DNA from: Ifrita kowaldi
Taxonomy: Eukaryota > Chordata > Aves > Passeriformes > Cinclosomatidae
DNA length: 64,000 bases
Reading direction: 5' to 3'
Assembly: GCA_013398055.1 (NCBI GenBank)
Contig: VZRS01006723.1
Coordinates: 66,549 to 130,548 of the forward strand
Positions 48,301 through 60,358 of the stretch are shown here, piece by piece. The position numbers and the translations under genes are program-made. The notes under the pieces are model-generated. The model was not told the DNA's origin and ran no database searches. It saw only the letters and a list, made by a program, of their open reading frames with translations. Each line of letters starts with the position of its first letter. Within the stretch, counting starts at the first letter, position 1.

Positions 48301-51300
48301 GCAGCTCAGTCTGGAGTGAGAGTCACAGATCCTTTAAAGGACAGTGAGAAGCCACTTGCTTCTTACTAAGGAGAATGAACGTTGTGCAAGTTATGCAAAG
48401 AACAAGTCTTCATGGATCCAATCAATATTAAAAGGCTGCATGTGATTTCCTAAGACTACAGGAGTTCTGCTCATGATGTTTGGTTTTTCTGCATTTCGCT
48501 CTTCTGAGACATCTTTGGGTCAATTCCATTCTTGTCATTTTATAAACAGAATTCCTTCTCCCATTTTCCAGCAGTGAGGCCCCAGCATTGCAACTGGTAG
48601 CATGCAGATAACCATGAAGTCCTTCCATTACTCATGAGCTATGGCTTGTTGCCAAGCTCTGCCTGGGGCATTTGGAAAGGCTTAGTGGGATAGAAATCTA
48701 AAAGGGAAGGTGATAATACAGCTGTAGACATTTCAGTATACATAAATTTAAGTTTATGCCTAATTCTGTCTCCTAATCTTTGCTGCTGCGCTTGAAATTC
48801 GTCCAGGTTTGGGTTGGATACACGACTAGAGCTTGTTGCTGTTCATAGGGTGAGTGCATGAATTGCATAGGAATAAAAAGTCTACTTTCTGTAGTGATCA
48901 AGGTGTTCTAGTTCAGTAGGGTAAGAAACTTGGTTTTCTGGGTGTTTCCCAGCTGGCTTTTCTCTGGTTTGAAGTGTACTGTGTCAGGATATGGTAGTGT
49001 CTTATTTCCTTCAGATATGACTATGGGGTAAGTTAAGTCACAGAACTGGACCAGTTCAGGAGGATGTCAAAGTATCTCTCTAAAGACTGGAGCTGTCTGG
49101 TTGCAGACAGTTTCGTCTAGGATTTGCAAGTGGGTTTTTATAAGAATAGGTTTGGTAGAAGAGCTAAGGATGTGGAACATCTATACAAGAGAATAACCTG
49201 ACTTGCAATGACTGGCTGGAGCCAATTCCCAACACTGACTTTGATTCAACCTGCTCAGTTTCACTTTCAGAATTGTTTGATCATGTTGTTCTCCCCTTCC
49301 CCTACGTAAAAAGATAATTGGGGGATCTATATTCCTTAAGACATCATTTAAAGGTAGGGCAAATTATTTCCAGATTGACCAGTGATGCTGTGTTTTAATT
49401 TTCCCGTCGGAAAATGGTGCATAGTCATGGGAAAAGCCAAAGACTTGTCAGAAAAGATATTCCAAACCAGCTCAAATTTACTCTTCAATGTAGCCTTTAA
49501 CACAAGAATTTCAAAACTATCCTTTTCACCCAGACTTAAAACCTCACATTCAGCTGCTGTGTGGATTGCTACTACATGGAGCTATATTTTGTTTTCCTGG
49601 AAAACTTGATAATATGTAAAACTAATCTACATTGAAGGCCTCTCAAAATCCTCTGATCTTGCAACAGAAGGATGTTGCTCCAAGCTCCAGGAGTGAGCTC
49701 TCTGCTATTTACAAAAGAAGCTTTTCCCATCATATGGAAAACAGATTTGAGAGAGTTTTCTCTGGCGCACATGATTAATTCTATTCCTAGAAAATTAGTT
49801 AGCAGTCTTGACATGCCCTGGGAGAAAAACAAAGGGAAGGCAACATGAACTGCTGTGTGTAATCTTCTATTTGAGCAAATGTAGATTATTTGTAGTGACT
49901 AATTTTTCCCTTGGAACAAAAAAGTGAAGGAGGGTTGAGTAATGTGTGATGCAATGGTTGCTGCAGCTGGGAGTTTAGAGTTGGACTGGAGCCTGAAGTG
50001 GCTTCATTTAGAAAATAAAGAGCTTTGGGAGCAAGTACTGCATCTAAATATATGCATGTGTGCTCATGTGTAGCAGCCATGACACAATAAGTGCCAAATC
50101 AGTGCTTGGATTTGAAATGTATTTGAAGGATTTCTTAGCTGTACCTGTAAGGGGAAAACTGGAGGTTAAGACAGTGTCAAAGGAGGTCAGAGCAAGCAGT
50201 AATGGCCACCACCAAATCATTCCAATTGGAAGAGTTGGAAAACCTTGTACCAAGTGTATAAGCATGATTCCTTACTTCTCAATCTGCCTTCTTTGGCAGG
50301 AACTTAAAAGCACATGCAAAGAATCATATCAGCAAATCCATGACTCTGCACTGGTCAATTGTTGTAAATAAGATACAAATAGGCTATCAAAGGAAAGCAG
50401 CCTCAGCAGCTGGCTATTACCAGTTCCAGTGGTAAGAGAAGAGAACAAAGAATTGGTACATAACATTTGCTAAGCTCACAAAGGAAGCTGTAGCATGATA
50501 TCACAGACCAAGGAAAAAAAGAGCAGAGTGTAGATGCTGTTATCAAACACAATATTGATCCCAACCACCAGTCCTGGGTTGAGAAGGGAGAATCAACATC
50601 CCATTTCTCCCAGGGAGGAGATGCTGACTGCGCTGTAACTCCCTGTCCATGGCCTGAAGCTATCAGCCTTCACACCCAGAGGGGCAGTGCAAGGGTGAGC
50701 ACAATACCAGAGAAAGGGGATAGGTTCTAGGAAGTTTGTGTATATGTAATTTTTAACCGCATTTCATTTGAACTGTGTAAGTATCACTGTAACTGCACCA
50801 AAAATAATTATCTCATTCCATGGCTTAGAGTTTCATTAAACTAAAAATAAGTTCTTGGTTTTGCATATAAGGTGTGTTCCCCCTTTTGCTCATAAATTTG
50901 GAGTATAATGGTGGAGAATTCAGGCAATGTAGTCTTTGATATGGATGCATCAAACCGCAGAGCAGAATCTGGACTGTGAGTAGCAGACTGGAGGCAGCAG
51001 AGAAAAACCCATCAGTGTGTGTTGCAGTCCAGGACAAGCCTTGCCAGTAACCTGGACCATTAACCAGGGATGTTTCCAACAACTGGAGGGGGAGTTTCAT
51101 TGGATTAATGTCTGTAAAAGGGTTCACTGTGGATGACATGCAATTCTGGTGAAGATACAAAGAAAATGTAATAGAGTGGGGCAGGCCAGGCTGTGCCTGG
51201 CTTCCTGTGAAGCTCCACGGTTCTGTAAAATGTGTTGTATGGTCTGCTGGGAAATACAGGCTTTACAAATTTATGAGGCACAGTAAAATGAAATGATTGA

Positions 51301-52039
51301 TGGCTTATGCCTGGCTTTTCAAACTGATTGAATTGAGCAACACACTTTCCTGTCATGTGGTGGGCTAGGGCCTAAGATGTGTGCTTATGTTTGTGCGCAA
51401 GCTGTGCTTACCCTCTGCAGTAATAACATTTTCTCTATGAGTCCCATTTCAATTTCTACATGTTTTCAGTTGTTTTGCCACTGCCAGCTACAATTACTGA
51501 GTTTCAAACAGCCTTAACTGATAAATTTCTGAGTCGGAGGGATGGAAAATACAGCTTTACTTTGGGATGGTGGTGGTTGCTGCGCAAGAAAATATGTGTA
51601 TTTAAAGCAGCAGGCTAAAGCCTTCCTAAAGCCACTAAGCAAGGCATTGTAGGATATATAGAAGAATATGGGAACATCTGACTGAAGGTGCATCATGACG
51701 CTGAGTAACCCACAGTAGAAAGTGTGTAATAAGTCTATTTAATAGACAGAATCTGTGTATGCTCCCTTTAGTGTGCGTCAGCATTCAGCCTCACTCTTGT
51801 CCAGATCAGGTGTGGGGTGGCAGTGCACCATGGCTTCCCCATCCTCAGTGCTGGATCTCCTTCTTAGGACCACCAGAAAACTGGTGGGGAGGCTGGGAGG
51901 TGACCAGGGACCCCCTTTCCTGGGCTGACCAGGTTATATTTCCATGATTTTTTTCCCCTGTTTTGCATGGTGACTTTATGTTGGTAGAAGAGCAATGAAC
52001 CATCTGTTTTCTCAAAGAGAAGAAGTAGGGGGAATCTCA
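45344..52039. other. Intergenic, nothing recognised
   Basis: About 6.7 kb without recognisable gene, RNA or named repeat. Several open stretches of 60-114 codons occur on both strands but lack domains or splice context. Confidence 0.4.
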
Positions 52040-53095
52040 GAGGTACAAGCTGCTCCGTATCAGTAGTGTGTTCCCAAGGGATTTTTGAACTCACCCTCTG
52101 CAGAAAAGGTATGGGGTTTTGTACATGGGATGCCAGCCAAAGGATGAAGAGGATGAAGGCCCAGTTACACCACAGGTATTACTACAGTTAGAAAGGTCAA
52201 CCCCCTGTATTACAACCACATGCAAGAGGAAGAAAAGATGGATTATAGTTGTAGGTGATTCCCTTCTAAGGAGAACAGAGGGCCCAATAAGCCAACCAGG
52301 CCCAACCCGTGGGAGCGTCTGCTGCCTCCCTGGGGCCTGGGTTAAGGATGTCACCAAGAAACTTCCTAGTTTGATGCGGCCCCCAGAGTACCCCAATACT
52401 GATCTCCTACACAGGGAGCAATGAAATGGCAACATGTAGTCCAAGTGCCATCAAAACAGGACTTCAGGGCCTTGGGACATTCAGTAAGGAAGTCTGGGGC
52501 ACAAGTTAAATTCTCTTCCAGACTCCCAGTTGAAGGCAGAAACATCAGAAGAAACAGACGGGCTGAGTCTATTAATAAATGGTTCCATGGCTGATCAATA
52601 TTTTGGGGTTTTTGACAGTGGAATGGCCTGCATAACACCAGGCATGCTGGCATCAGATGGGAGTCACCTTTCTCAGCAGGAGAGGACAGTCTTTGCTGAG
52701 GAACTAGCAGGAATTGGCAGAGCTTTAAACTACGTGTGATGGGGGAGTGACAGACACGGCACACAACACTATCAGGGCTGTCCCTGGCAAGCTGTGGGGT
52801 GATATGCAAAGGTTAGAGGGACAGGGTACCAGCGAGGCCCCTCTGCCAGGGACTCTGAAATGTGTGAGCCACACTGGAGCATGCTTCCAGTCTTACAGAG
52901 ATGAGTCAGGGATTTCTGAGGTAAAGTAGCCAACAGGGAAACACCAGGGAAATACCTCAAAGGAATTAGCAGGTATTTCTCTAGGAAGGTGACACAGCCA
53001 GCAGCCCAGCTGAGGTGTCTTTACACCAAAGCATGCAGCATGGACAACCAACAAGAGGAGTTTGTTGTATTCAGCAATACAGGAAGAGATTAATG
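52040..53095 (+). mobile_element. CR1 LINE internal fragment: ORF1 esterase end and ORF2 start
   Basis: A degraded CR1 copy. The ORF1 part (about 52090-52738) encodes an SGNH/GDSL-type esterase domain: IVVGDSLLRRTEGP at 52245-52286 holds the GDS nucleophile motif, VCCLPGAWVKDVTKKLP follows, and ASDGSHLSQ at 52650-52676 holds the Asp/His dyad. Stops and frame shifts break it between about 52400 and 52530. Then comes EAPLPGTLKCV and, at 53010-53068, LRCLYTKACSMDNQQEEF, the start of the ORF2 endonuclease region. After about 53095 the similarity ends. Esterase domains in CR1 ORF1 are established for this LINE clade. The copy is not functional. Confidence 0.8.
52119..52739 (+). pseudogene. Broken CR1 ORF1 with SGNH esterase domain
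   Basis: Two open pieces in the same frame (52119-52424 and 52530-52739) carry the front and back of the esterase fold. Between them that frame has three stops (TGA at 52422, then TAG and TAA), while another frame keeps recognisable similarity over about 52400-52510, so at least two indels occurred. The catalytic Ser (codon 52260-52262) and the Asp and His (52656-52658, 52665-52667) are still encoded. In CR1 the enzyme is thought to aid retrotransposition, possibly via lipid binding or hydrolysis; the substrate is unknown. Confidence 0.75.
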
Positions 53096-55330
53096 ACTTT
53101 TTTTTGGTAATCTGTGTTTGGTAATCTTGCATGACGCTCAGAAACATTTAAACAGTTCAACTCAATAAGCAGCACAGGGTCAGGAATATACCTGAACTAT
53201 ACAATCTTCAAGCACACTTCCTGCTAAAAATGTAATCTCTATACAAATTTATGGAAATTACATTGAAGACAAATGTCTGAATCTGCTCTCTTACAGGTGT
53301 AGAGCTGAAGAAATAGCTAAGAATAGAGGAAGAAAAGAAGTTGGGGGAGAGATGAGCTGGAATCAAAGCTAATACCTGAGCGTATACATTGCTTTATTTC
53401 TTTATTTTGTTTCATCTGATGTGGTGATTGAGGTGAGTGCGATCAGCTCAAGACATGAAATTTCAGCCCATGAGCAAATCTAAGACCCAAAAAGATGAAG
53501 AGTGGGAAGAGGAGAAAGCAAGTGTAGCAATCCTTATTATATTAAGCATTACTAATCAAGTCAAGAGTTTTCCAGCAACACCTAGTGGTCATTAAGCACT
53601 CACCAAGTAAAATTTCCTTGGAATTTGCAGGCAAGTAATTTATCCTGCTGACAAAATAAAATTAAATAGTAACAATAGTAACCCTTTCAAAACAAATAAT
53701 AGAAAATATTTTGGGGTTTGGTTGGGTTCCCCTCCCCCCCCCCCATTTAAACCTTGCTGACCCATTTCAAATGGATTATAAATCTATTATTTTGTGACTG
53801 ATAGAGTGTGTTTGAACTCATATTCAGGAAGGGTTAAGTCCTTTGATTGAAGCCTTAACAAGTTTGAAATATAACTTTTAAAAGTATAATGTCCTTGCAA
53901 GACGTTTTAGTGTGATGACTTGGGGGATTGATTTGTCAGAAAAGGACTACTAGCACAGAATATGTGCATGTGATACTGAAGGACGAAAATCTAACATCCA
54001 TAATACGTCCTCAAAGTGCATTTGTGACAGACTGTAAAGAAAACTTAGTATTTCAACAGTTTAAAAGTCCTAGAGACAGTGATTTATAGAAAATGTATAG
54101 AATATGATCAGTAATATCAGGACTCTTGTCTACAAATTGAGCATTAAACGTGTGAAGTCTGGCTTGCTCCTGTGCGTACATCAAATTTAAGAACATGCTG
54201 ATACTGTTGAATTGAGGAGTCTGAACTGCCAATGTTCCCATACGGACAAATCACTTCACACAGGCAAATCACCATAAAAAATTACTGGAATATAACAATT
54301 TTTAAGCCTTATCGTATCGAAGGACACTGTAGACTTTGGTCAGACTTTTAAATGCATAATCATTGAGAATATTGTAGCTTTAATTGAATTTTGAAGAGTT
54401 TAATTTTTTTCAAAGTCTAAAAAATCTGCAGTCCTCCACTGAAAACTACCACCATGCTAATGTAGAAGGTGACAGAACCTTGTCTTAGGAGGAAATTGAG
54501 TATCTGTTATTAATTCTGCTTTGGTTACTGTTTGCTTCTCAAGGAAATTATTTTTGAAACTAACCTGTCTTTCCTTATCCAAAGCTTGCTGGAGAAAATG
54601 GGGAAGCTGGAATCGATCTCATCCATTTTGTAACCTTGTCTTTGGTGTTGAACAGCTTAAACAAGAGGGTGTCTTTTCTGATCGGGGTAAATTTAAAAAG
54701 AAAAACCCCCACAATTTGGCAGGAGAGTTGCTTGCTATCTGACAATTTCAATTAACGTGGCAAAACAGGCATATACAAATTCTGTGTAATATTTGATTTC
54801 CAGCATAATTTTTCAGTGAATATTCAGAGTGGAAATGTATGTGGAAGAGGGAGGCACTTCAGATGAAGCTGTTACTTGAGAGGTACATATACTGGTTGTT
54901 AAGGTAACAAAAGAAAGAACAAGCAAAAAATTTCACCTAAGACTAATTCTCATTGAGCTCAACACATCTTGGCTGCCTAGAGAGTTCAGCATCTAAAAAC
55001 TGGAAAAAACATAGCAAAAGGTCAAATACAGAGATGCGTTAATCCTTTGGAGAAAACAGTTGATGAGTCTGCTTGAGTCGCTGAACCTCTTCTTCAACCA
55101 CAATGTTGAATGCTCTTCATGTTCCCCTGTGTGAGTCTTGTACACTAAAAAGAGAGAGAGACAAGGCTGTAACTCACAAAGCATAATGGCACAGGAGAGC
55201 TAGTGACGCAGCAGAGCATCTCAGAGAAAACTCAGATGCAGAGTTGAGCTTCTAAGGTTAATGGCTGCTCACATGTTTGGAAGAAAGGCTGGAAGGTTGC
55301 AAACCACGCCAAAAGCCTATTCAACCAAAA
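53096..55330. other. Intergenic, poly-C tract only
   Basis: Nothing recognised except a homopolymer C run at 53729-53744. A weak CTCF-like string lies near 53577-53600. Confidence 0.4.
53729..53744 (+). repeat. Poly-C tract
   Basis: Sixteen bases, all C except one T. Confidence 0.9.
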
Positions 55331-55335
55331 CAAAG

Positions 55336-55925
55336 TGTACTGGTTTGTCTGGGACAAAGTCAAATTTCTTCATAGTAGCTTGTATAAGGATAGGGTTTGG
55401 ATTTGTGCTGGAAACAGGGTTGATAACACAGGGATGTTTTATTTATTGCTGAGCAGTTCTTACCCAGCATCAAGGCCTTTTCTGCTCACACACCCCATCA
55501 GCAAGGAGGCTGGGGCTGCAGAAGGAGTTAGGAGGAAACATACCTGGGACAGCTGAACACAACTGACCCAAGGGGTATTCCATACCATACGGTGTCATGT
55601 TCTCCAATACAATCCCAGGAAAGAAGAAGGCACGGAGTATGTTCACCATTAGTGCATTTAAGCTTCCCTGGACCCATTACATGTGATGGAGCCCTGCTTT
55701 CCTGGAAAATGGCTGAACACCTGCTTGTAGATGGGAGCCAGTGAATGAATTCCTTAGTGTGCTTTGCTTGTTTGTGCAGCTTTTCCTTTACCTATTAAAG
55801 TGTTTTTATCCCCACCCATAAATTTTCGTACTTCTGCCCTTCCAATTCTGTATCACATCCCACTGTGGGGGAGTGAGTGAGTGGCTGCACAGTGATAAGC
55901 TGCCCACCAAAGCTAAACCACAGCA
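55336..55925 (-). mobile_element. Solo LTR, same family as 44760, opposite orientation
   Basis: Read on the minus strand it starts TGCTGTGGTTTAGC, passes CAGCCACTCACTCACTCCCCC, and ends TCCCAGACAAACCAGTACA (590 nt). It carries an AATAAA near its 3' part. Flanks CAAAG (55331-55335) and CAAGG (55926-55930) make a 5-bp target-site duplication with one mismatch. No internal retroviral genes are present. It is more diverged from the family start than the 44760 copy. Confidence 0.85.
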
Positions 55926-55930
55926 CAAGG

Positions 55931-58900
55931 CAAAGCTTGGCAAGACTAAACATGCAGGAGGCATGCGAGCTGAAGTATTGATCCACTCTATAAATGAGAC
56001 TCACTAAGGTTTTTATAGAAGCTGCAGCAACATAGACAAGCTAGCTGAGCCTGCGAAGGCAGCACACCCTTGGCTAGAGAGGGCCCTTTTGTTTCCATGC
56101 ATTACTTAGATCTGGAAGCTGGGCATCACACTGAGCTTCTCAGCAGAGCTGAGTTATGCTATATAGCCTCCTATAGAATGATCTCACTTTCTCCAGCAGA
56201 CTGAGGTCTTCCTACACGTGCCTATGCAGACATGTTGTTGAGAAAAACACATTTGATCCTCACCATATTCTCAGCTAGAAAGAACAAGCCTGTCTTTGTG
56301 GACTTACACAGATAGGGTTTTATTGCAAGAAATATCTTTCTCTCTCCTTACAATTACAAAGGAATTCTGCAAAAGGATCCTGCTGATCTATTGATTAACA
56401 CTATTCTGCTGTTTCTACAACGAATGCTAATTGCAAGCAGCTCTGGCTCTTACAGTTTTCTCCCTCTGTCACATGCAGGCTGTCTGTCTGAAATCTGTAA
56501 TCACAACAGCAGATGAAAAAAGTCTCAAACAGACTGTGCCACTAGCACTTGGGTCAATGCTCCACACTAAAATATGTCATTTGCTTTCTGCATGCTCAGA
56601 CCATCACCATCTTCAGCAGGATTTCAGTACAATATTTGAGCTATGTAGTATCTCCACATTTACAGGAGTGCACATGACACAGCCATGTCTCTGCAACAAA
56701 GCTCAAGGGGTATGGTACTAAAATGAACAAATGTTTCGGATCTCAGGGTAGCCTAAAAGGGTGTGAATGCTTTCTTGGTTGATGAGAAATGGCCCAAGAA
56801 GACTGGATCAGGAAGACCTCCTAGAAGGCAGAAAGAGATTGTAACCTCTTTTGTGGAGTGGTAAGGGAGGGAAGGGCCAATGGCAGGGCCATACAGCATC
56901 ACCTGCAGCCAGAAGCCCACAGCTCACACGGCCTGTGGAATGGCACCGAAGAGCAGAGAGCAGATGGGGATGAAGGTCTCAGGTGGGGATGAAGGACTTT
57001 CCAAGGACCAAAGGGGGATGTGCAGGGCTTGCTTGCTGCAACTCAGAAAGACAATGAGCTGATCTGGAAGCAAAAGCTTCTGCCAGAACACGGCAATGTG
57101 GGACAAAGTTAGGTATAAATATTTTTATTTTCAGTGGGGCTGATTAGTTGGTCTGATCTAACCTGACTTCACTAGAAAATTTGATTTATTTACTTAGATT
57201 TTACCCTGATCATACTTGGCTTTTTGAATGTTTTGATCTTTAGAGAAGGGGACAAGAAGAAGAGATCCACCTCACAGCTTTGGCTGACTCAGCATATCAT
57301 ACCAGCCCATATATAAAGTTAGTTCTGTGGTCCCTGTGAGGAATCAGTCTTCCACAGAGCTGGGCTAAATGGTAGCCCAAATCAGACAGGCAAAGTCAAA
57401 TGGAGATCCCTGAAGCAAAAGATAGGAGACGGTGGTTTTCGGTGACTACACACTAAATATGTCAAAACTGCAAAACTGTAACATTGGGATGAAGAGGGAT
57501 GGTTGCATGGGAGCAACATAGCTGACTTATGAAAAATGTTGAAGAGATTGAAAACGCTGTTCTCAGACTGAGATGGCTTAATGAAGTGTCAAGGTCTCAT
57601 TTTCTCATTCATGCTGTTAGTACTTTGCAGCACAGATGACCCCTGCAGAGTAAATGCTACATTATTCACAACAGACAAAAGTAGCAGTGACTGAAACACA
57701 ATCTTTTAAAATCACTAAATGGAAAGACAATAATCAACATTTCTTTAAGGTGTTCAGCACCATGATTTTAAGTGAAGAATATTAAAATTCGTTTAGGAAT
57801 TTGAATGTTCAGTTCAAAAGCATGTAATCAGATATATTTCAAATTGAAACTCAAGTTTGCTGGTGATAGGGAATGCCTTTCTTCAGCAGAGCATTCAGAC
57901 TAGTCACAGAATAATGAAATCTGCATTTGGGTCATGGATAGCAAGAGGAAATTCTGATTTATGCCCATTTCAAGTAGTTCTGAAAGAGTTTAATTTTTGG
58001 AGGAAACTTCTTAAGTACCTAGTAACATGCTTATGAGGATGCCAGCAGAAAATATTATTGACGAGTATGTACCACAGGTACAAAGAATTTACTGCTACAG
58101 AAATGTCAAACTCTCATTTCACAGAGCAGTTGGTACCTAGGAAGGCAGTGATCTGTGATTATCAGTTACTGTGAATGGTTCACCTGTTTCATTCTCACTG
58201 CTTCTGAAATTCTTCATCTGTGCTTTATTCCCCTGTTGGTATCTTGTCATGAAACCAAGATAATAAGCCCCTTTGAGCCAAGAAAATTGTCTGATCATGG
58301 CTATAAAATATCAAGCACAATGGGGCATTCATCAGCAGATACGAGTGAAGTGAATGCCAAAATACATTGATAGGGAAAACAAATTTAATTTTTAAAATAT
58401 TTTGAATATTTCCTGCAGATTAGTACCATGAGAAGAAGGTAAAGTCCTGAGATGCTGATTCTGCACAAATTCTGCATTTGTATTTCAAAACACAAAAGAA
58501 AATCTTCACGCACAAAAAGTCATTCTCCAGAAATCTCTACTTAGCTCACAGACAACCTGCAGTTTCTTTCTGGACAAACCCCTCATTGAGATACTACACA
58601 ACTTTGACCTGGCCTTTAATTTTCACCACTGACACCCTGTTTGCTGCTTTGTCTTCCCTTTGTCCCTTACCTAACTATCTTGTCCCTTACTGAAGTGATG
58701 TTTTGAGTCTTTTTCTCCTGCCTCCTGGGCATCACTGCAAATGTGAATGCTTCAAACTGCTTGTGAATTGAAACAAATTGGAGAGCATAACAGAAATTAA
58801 ATGTTTCCAAGGTAGGGGTTTTTTTTTCCAAGATCTGAGCTTGAGGCTGTAACTGGAATGGTAATTTAAATTAAATTTACAAGTTCATTTATTTTGTGTG

Positions 58901-59970
58901 TGATTACAAGGAAAAATAATTTTTTTTTCTATTGATTGTCTACATTGCCCAAGCCTGAGTAGACATCTCCTTGTGAAGAAAGCTGAAATGGCTCCCCATG
59001 GTTAGTCTGTGTCCTGCTTAGTGCTCCATATAGAGAAATGTTAATAGCCCAGGATCTTGCCTTAAAATTAAGAATTTTAGATCGAGACAAGTTCCTATAT
59101 GTTTTGTGGTAATACAAACATCAACAAGAAGGTACAGGCCTGTGGGTTGGAGAGTGTACTAAGATAGGATTCCAATAAGTGATTCCATGTAATAAATAAA
59201 GGAGCCAAAGAAACCAGAACAGATAATAATGTGCTTATAATGATACTTCCTTTGCTATTTTTAGTTCCCCTGAGTCAATCTCTGGTTCAATGTCAGCATG
59301 AATGGGAGTTGAATTGGACCAGTAGTTGGTGTTACAAAAAAAGTGCTGGCAACTGATGAAGGTGCTATGAGTTTATAGTGATTGAAGCGGCACCAGCAAA
59401 AATATCCAAGGGACAACTTGCCTGGGAAGCTAGGATGTAGGAATCAGACAAATGAGAAGAGAATCATGTGTTGCCTTTTCCAGAGAAGACTTTAAGTTTT
59501 CCCTATGAATGAAAACCACCACTTTTCTTTTACGTGATGTCTACTTTCCCTTAGAAATTACAGAAAGAAGACAGTTTGATAGAATGAAGTATGCTCCTGC
59601 TTGTGTTTTCCACCTGCTCAAACAATTTTCTGGTAACTAACTGTAGTACCTAATTAAAGCTGCTGCCTTCCTGGTGCACCTCTTGAGAAATGCTGCCATC
59701 CAGGTAATTAATGTGCTGTGCCTGCACTGGCTCAGATGCCTATATTTGCAGCAGGCTGTCTTATCGTTGACCTTGGAGACATCTGGTGCTGGCTTCTCAA
59801 TCAAACAGAACTTGGGACAAGACAGGCGTCAGACCTGACTCCGCATGATGATTTCCACCATCAGCACCACTGTAGCATTTGCATTTTCAGTTACACGAGG
59901 CGCTGATAACACATTGTGAGGAAGGTGATTGCTTCCTTCAGCTACAATCAACCCACTGGTGCTATGCAAC
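55931..59970. other. Intergenic, nothing recognised
   Basis: About 4 kb without a gene or named repeat. A small direct repeat (GGGGATGAAGG twice near 56966-56995) is the only local structure seen. Confidence 0.4.
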
Positions 59971-60358
59971 TTGGTCTGTTCAGCCTGGAGAAGAGGAAAC
60001 TGAGGGGAGACCCCACTGCAGTCTACAACGTCCTTGTGAGGGGAAGAGGAGGGGCAAACACTGATCTCTTCTCTGTGGTGCCCAGTGATAGGACTGAGGG
60101 AATGGCCTGAAGCTATGTCAGGGGAGGTTTACGCTGGATATTAGGAAAAGATTCTCCACCCAGAGAGGGGTTTGTCACTGTAGCAGGCTCTCCAGGGAAG
60201 TGGTCCCAGCACCAAACCTGACAGAGTTCAAGAAGCCTTTGGACAATGTTCTCAGGCACACAGTGTGACTCCCGGGGATGGTCCTGTGCAGGGCTAAGAG
60301 AAGGACTCAATGATCCCTGTGGGTCCCTTCCAACTCTGCATATTCTGTGATTCTGTGG
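59971..60358 (+). mobile_element. CR1 LINE fragment, 3' end
   Basis: Starts TTGGTCTGTTCAGCCTGGAG and AGGAAACTGAGGGGAGACC, contains ACGCTGGATATTAGGAAAAG and GGTCCCTTCCAACTCTG, and ends ATTCTGTGATTCTGTGG. That end is the diagnostic CR1 3' end with its short tandem octamers. It is 5'-truncated and noncoding, and better preserved than the copy at 41884. Confidence 0.93.

Noticed and set aside
53577..53600. CTCF-like CCACTAGGTG on the minus strand
   Set aside because: It loses the GGC part of the core, so it scores as a partial match only.
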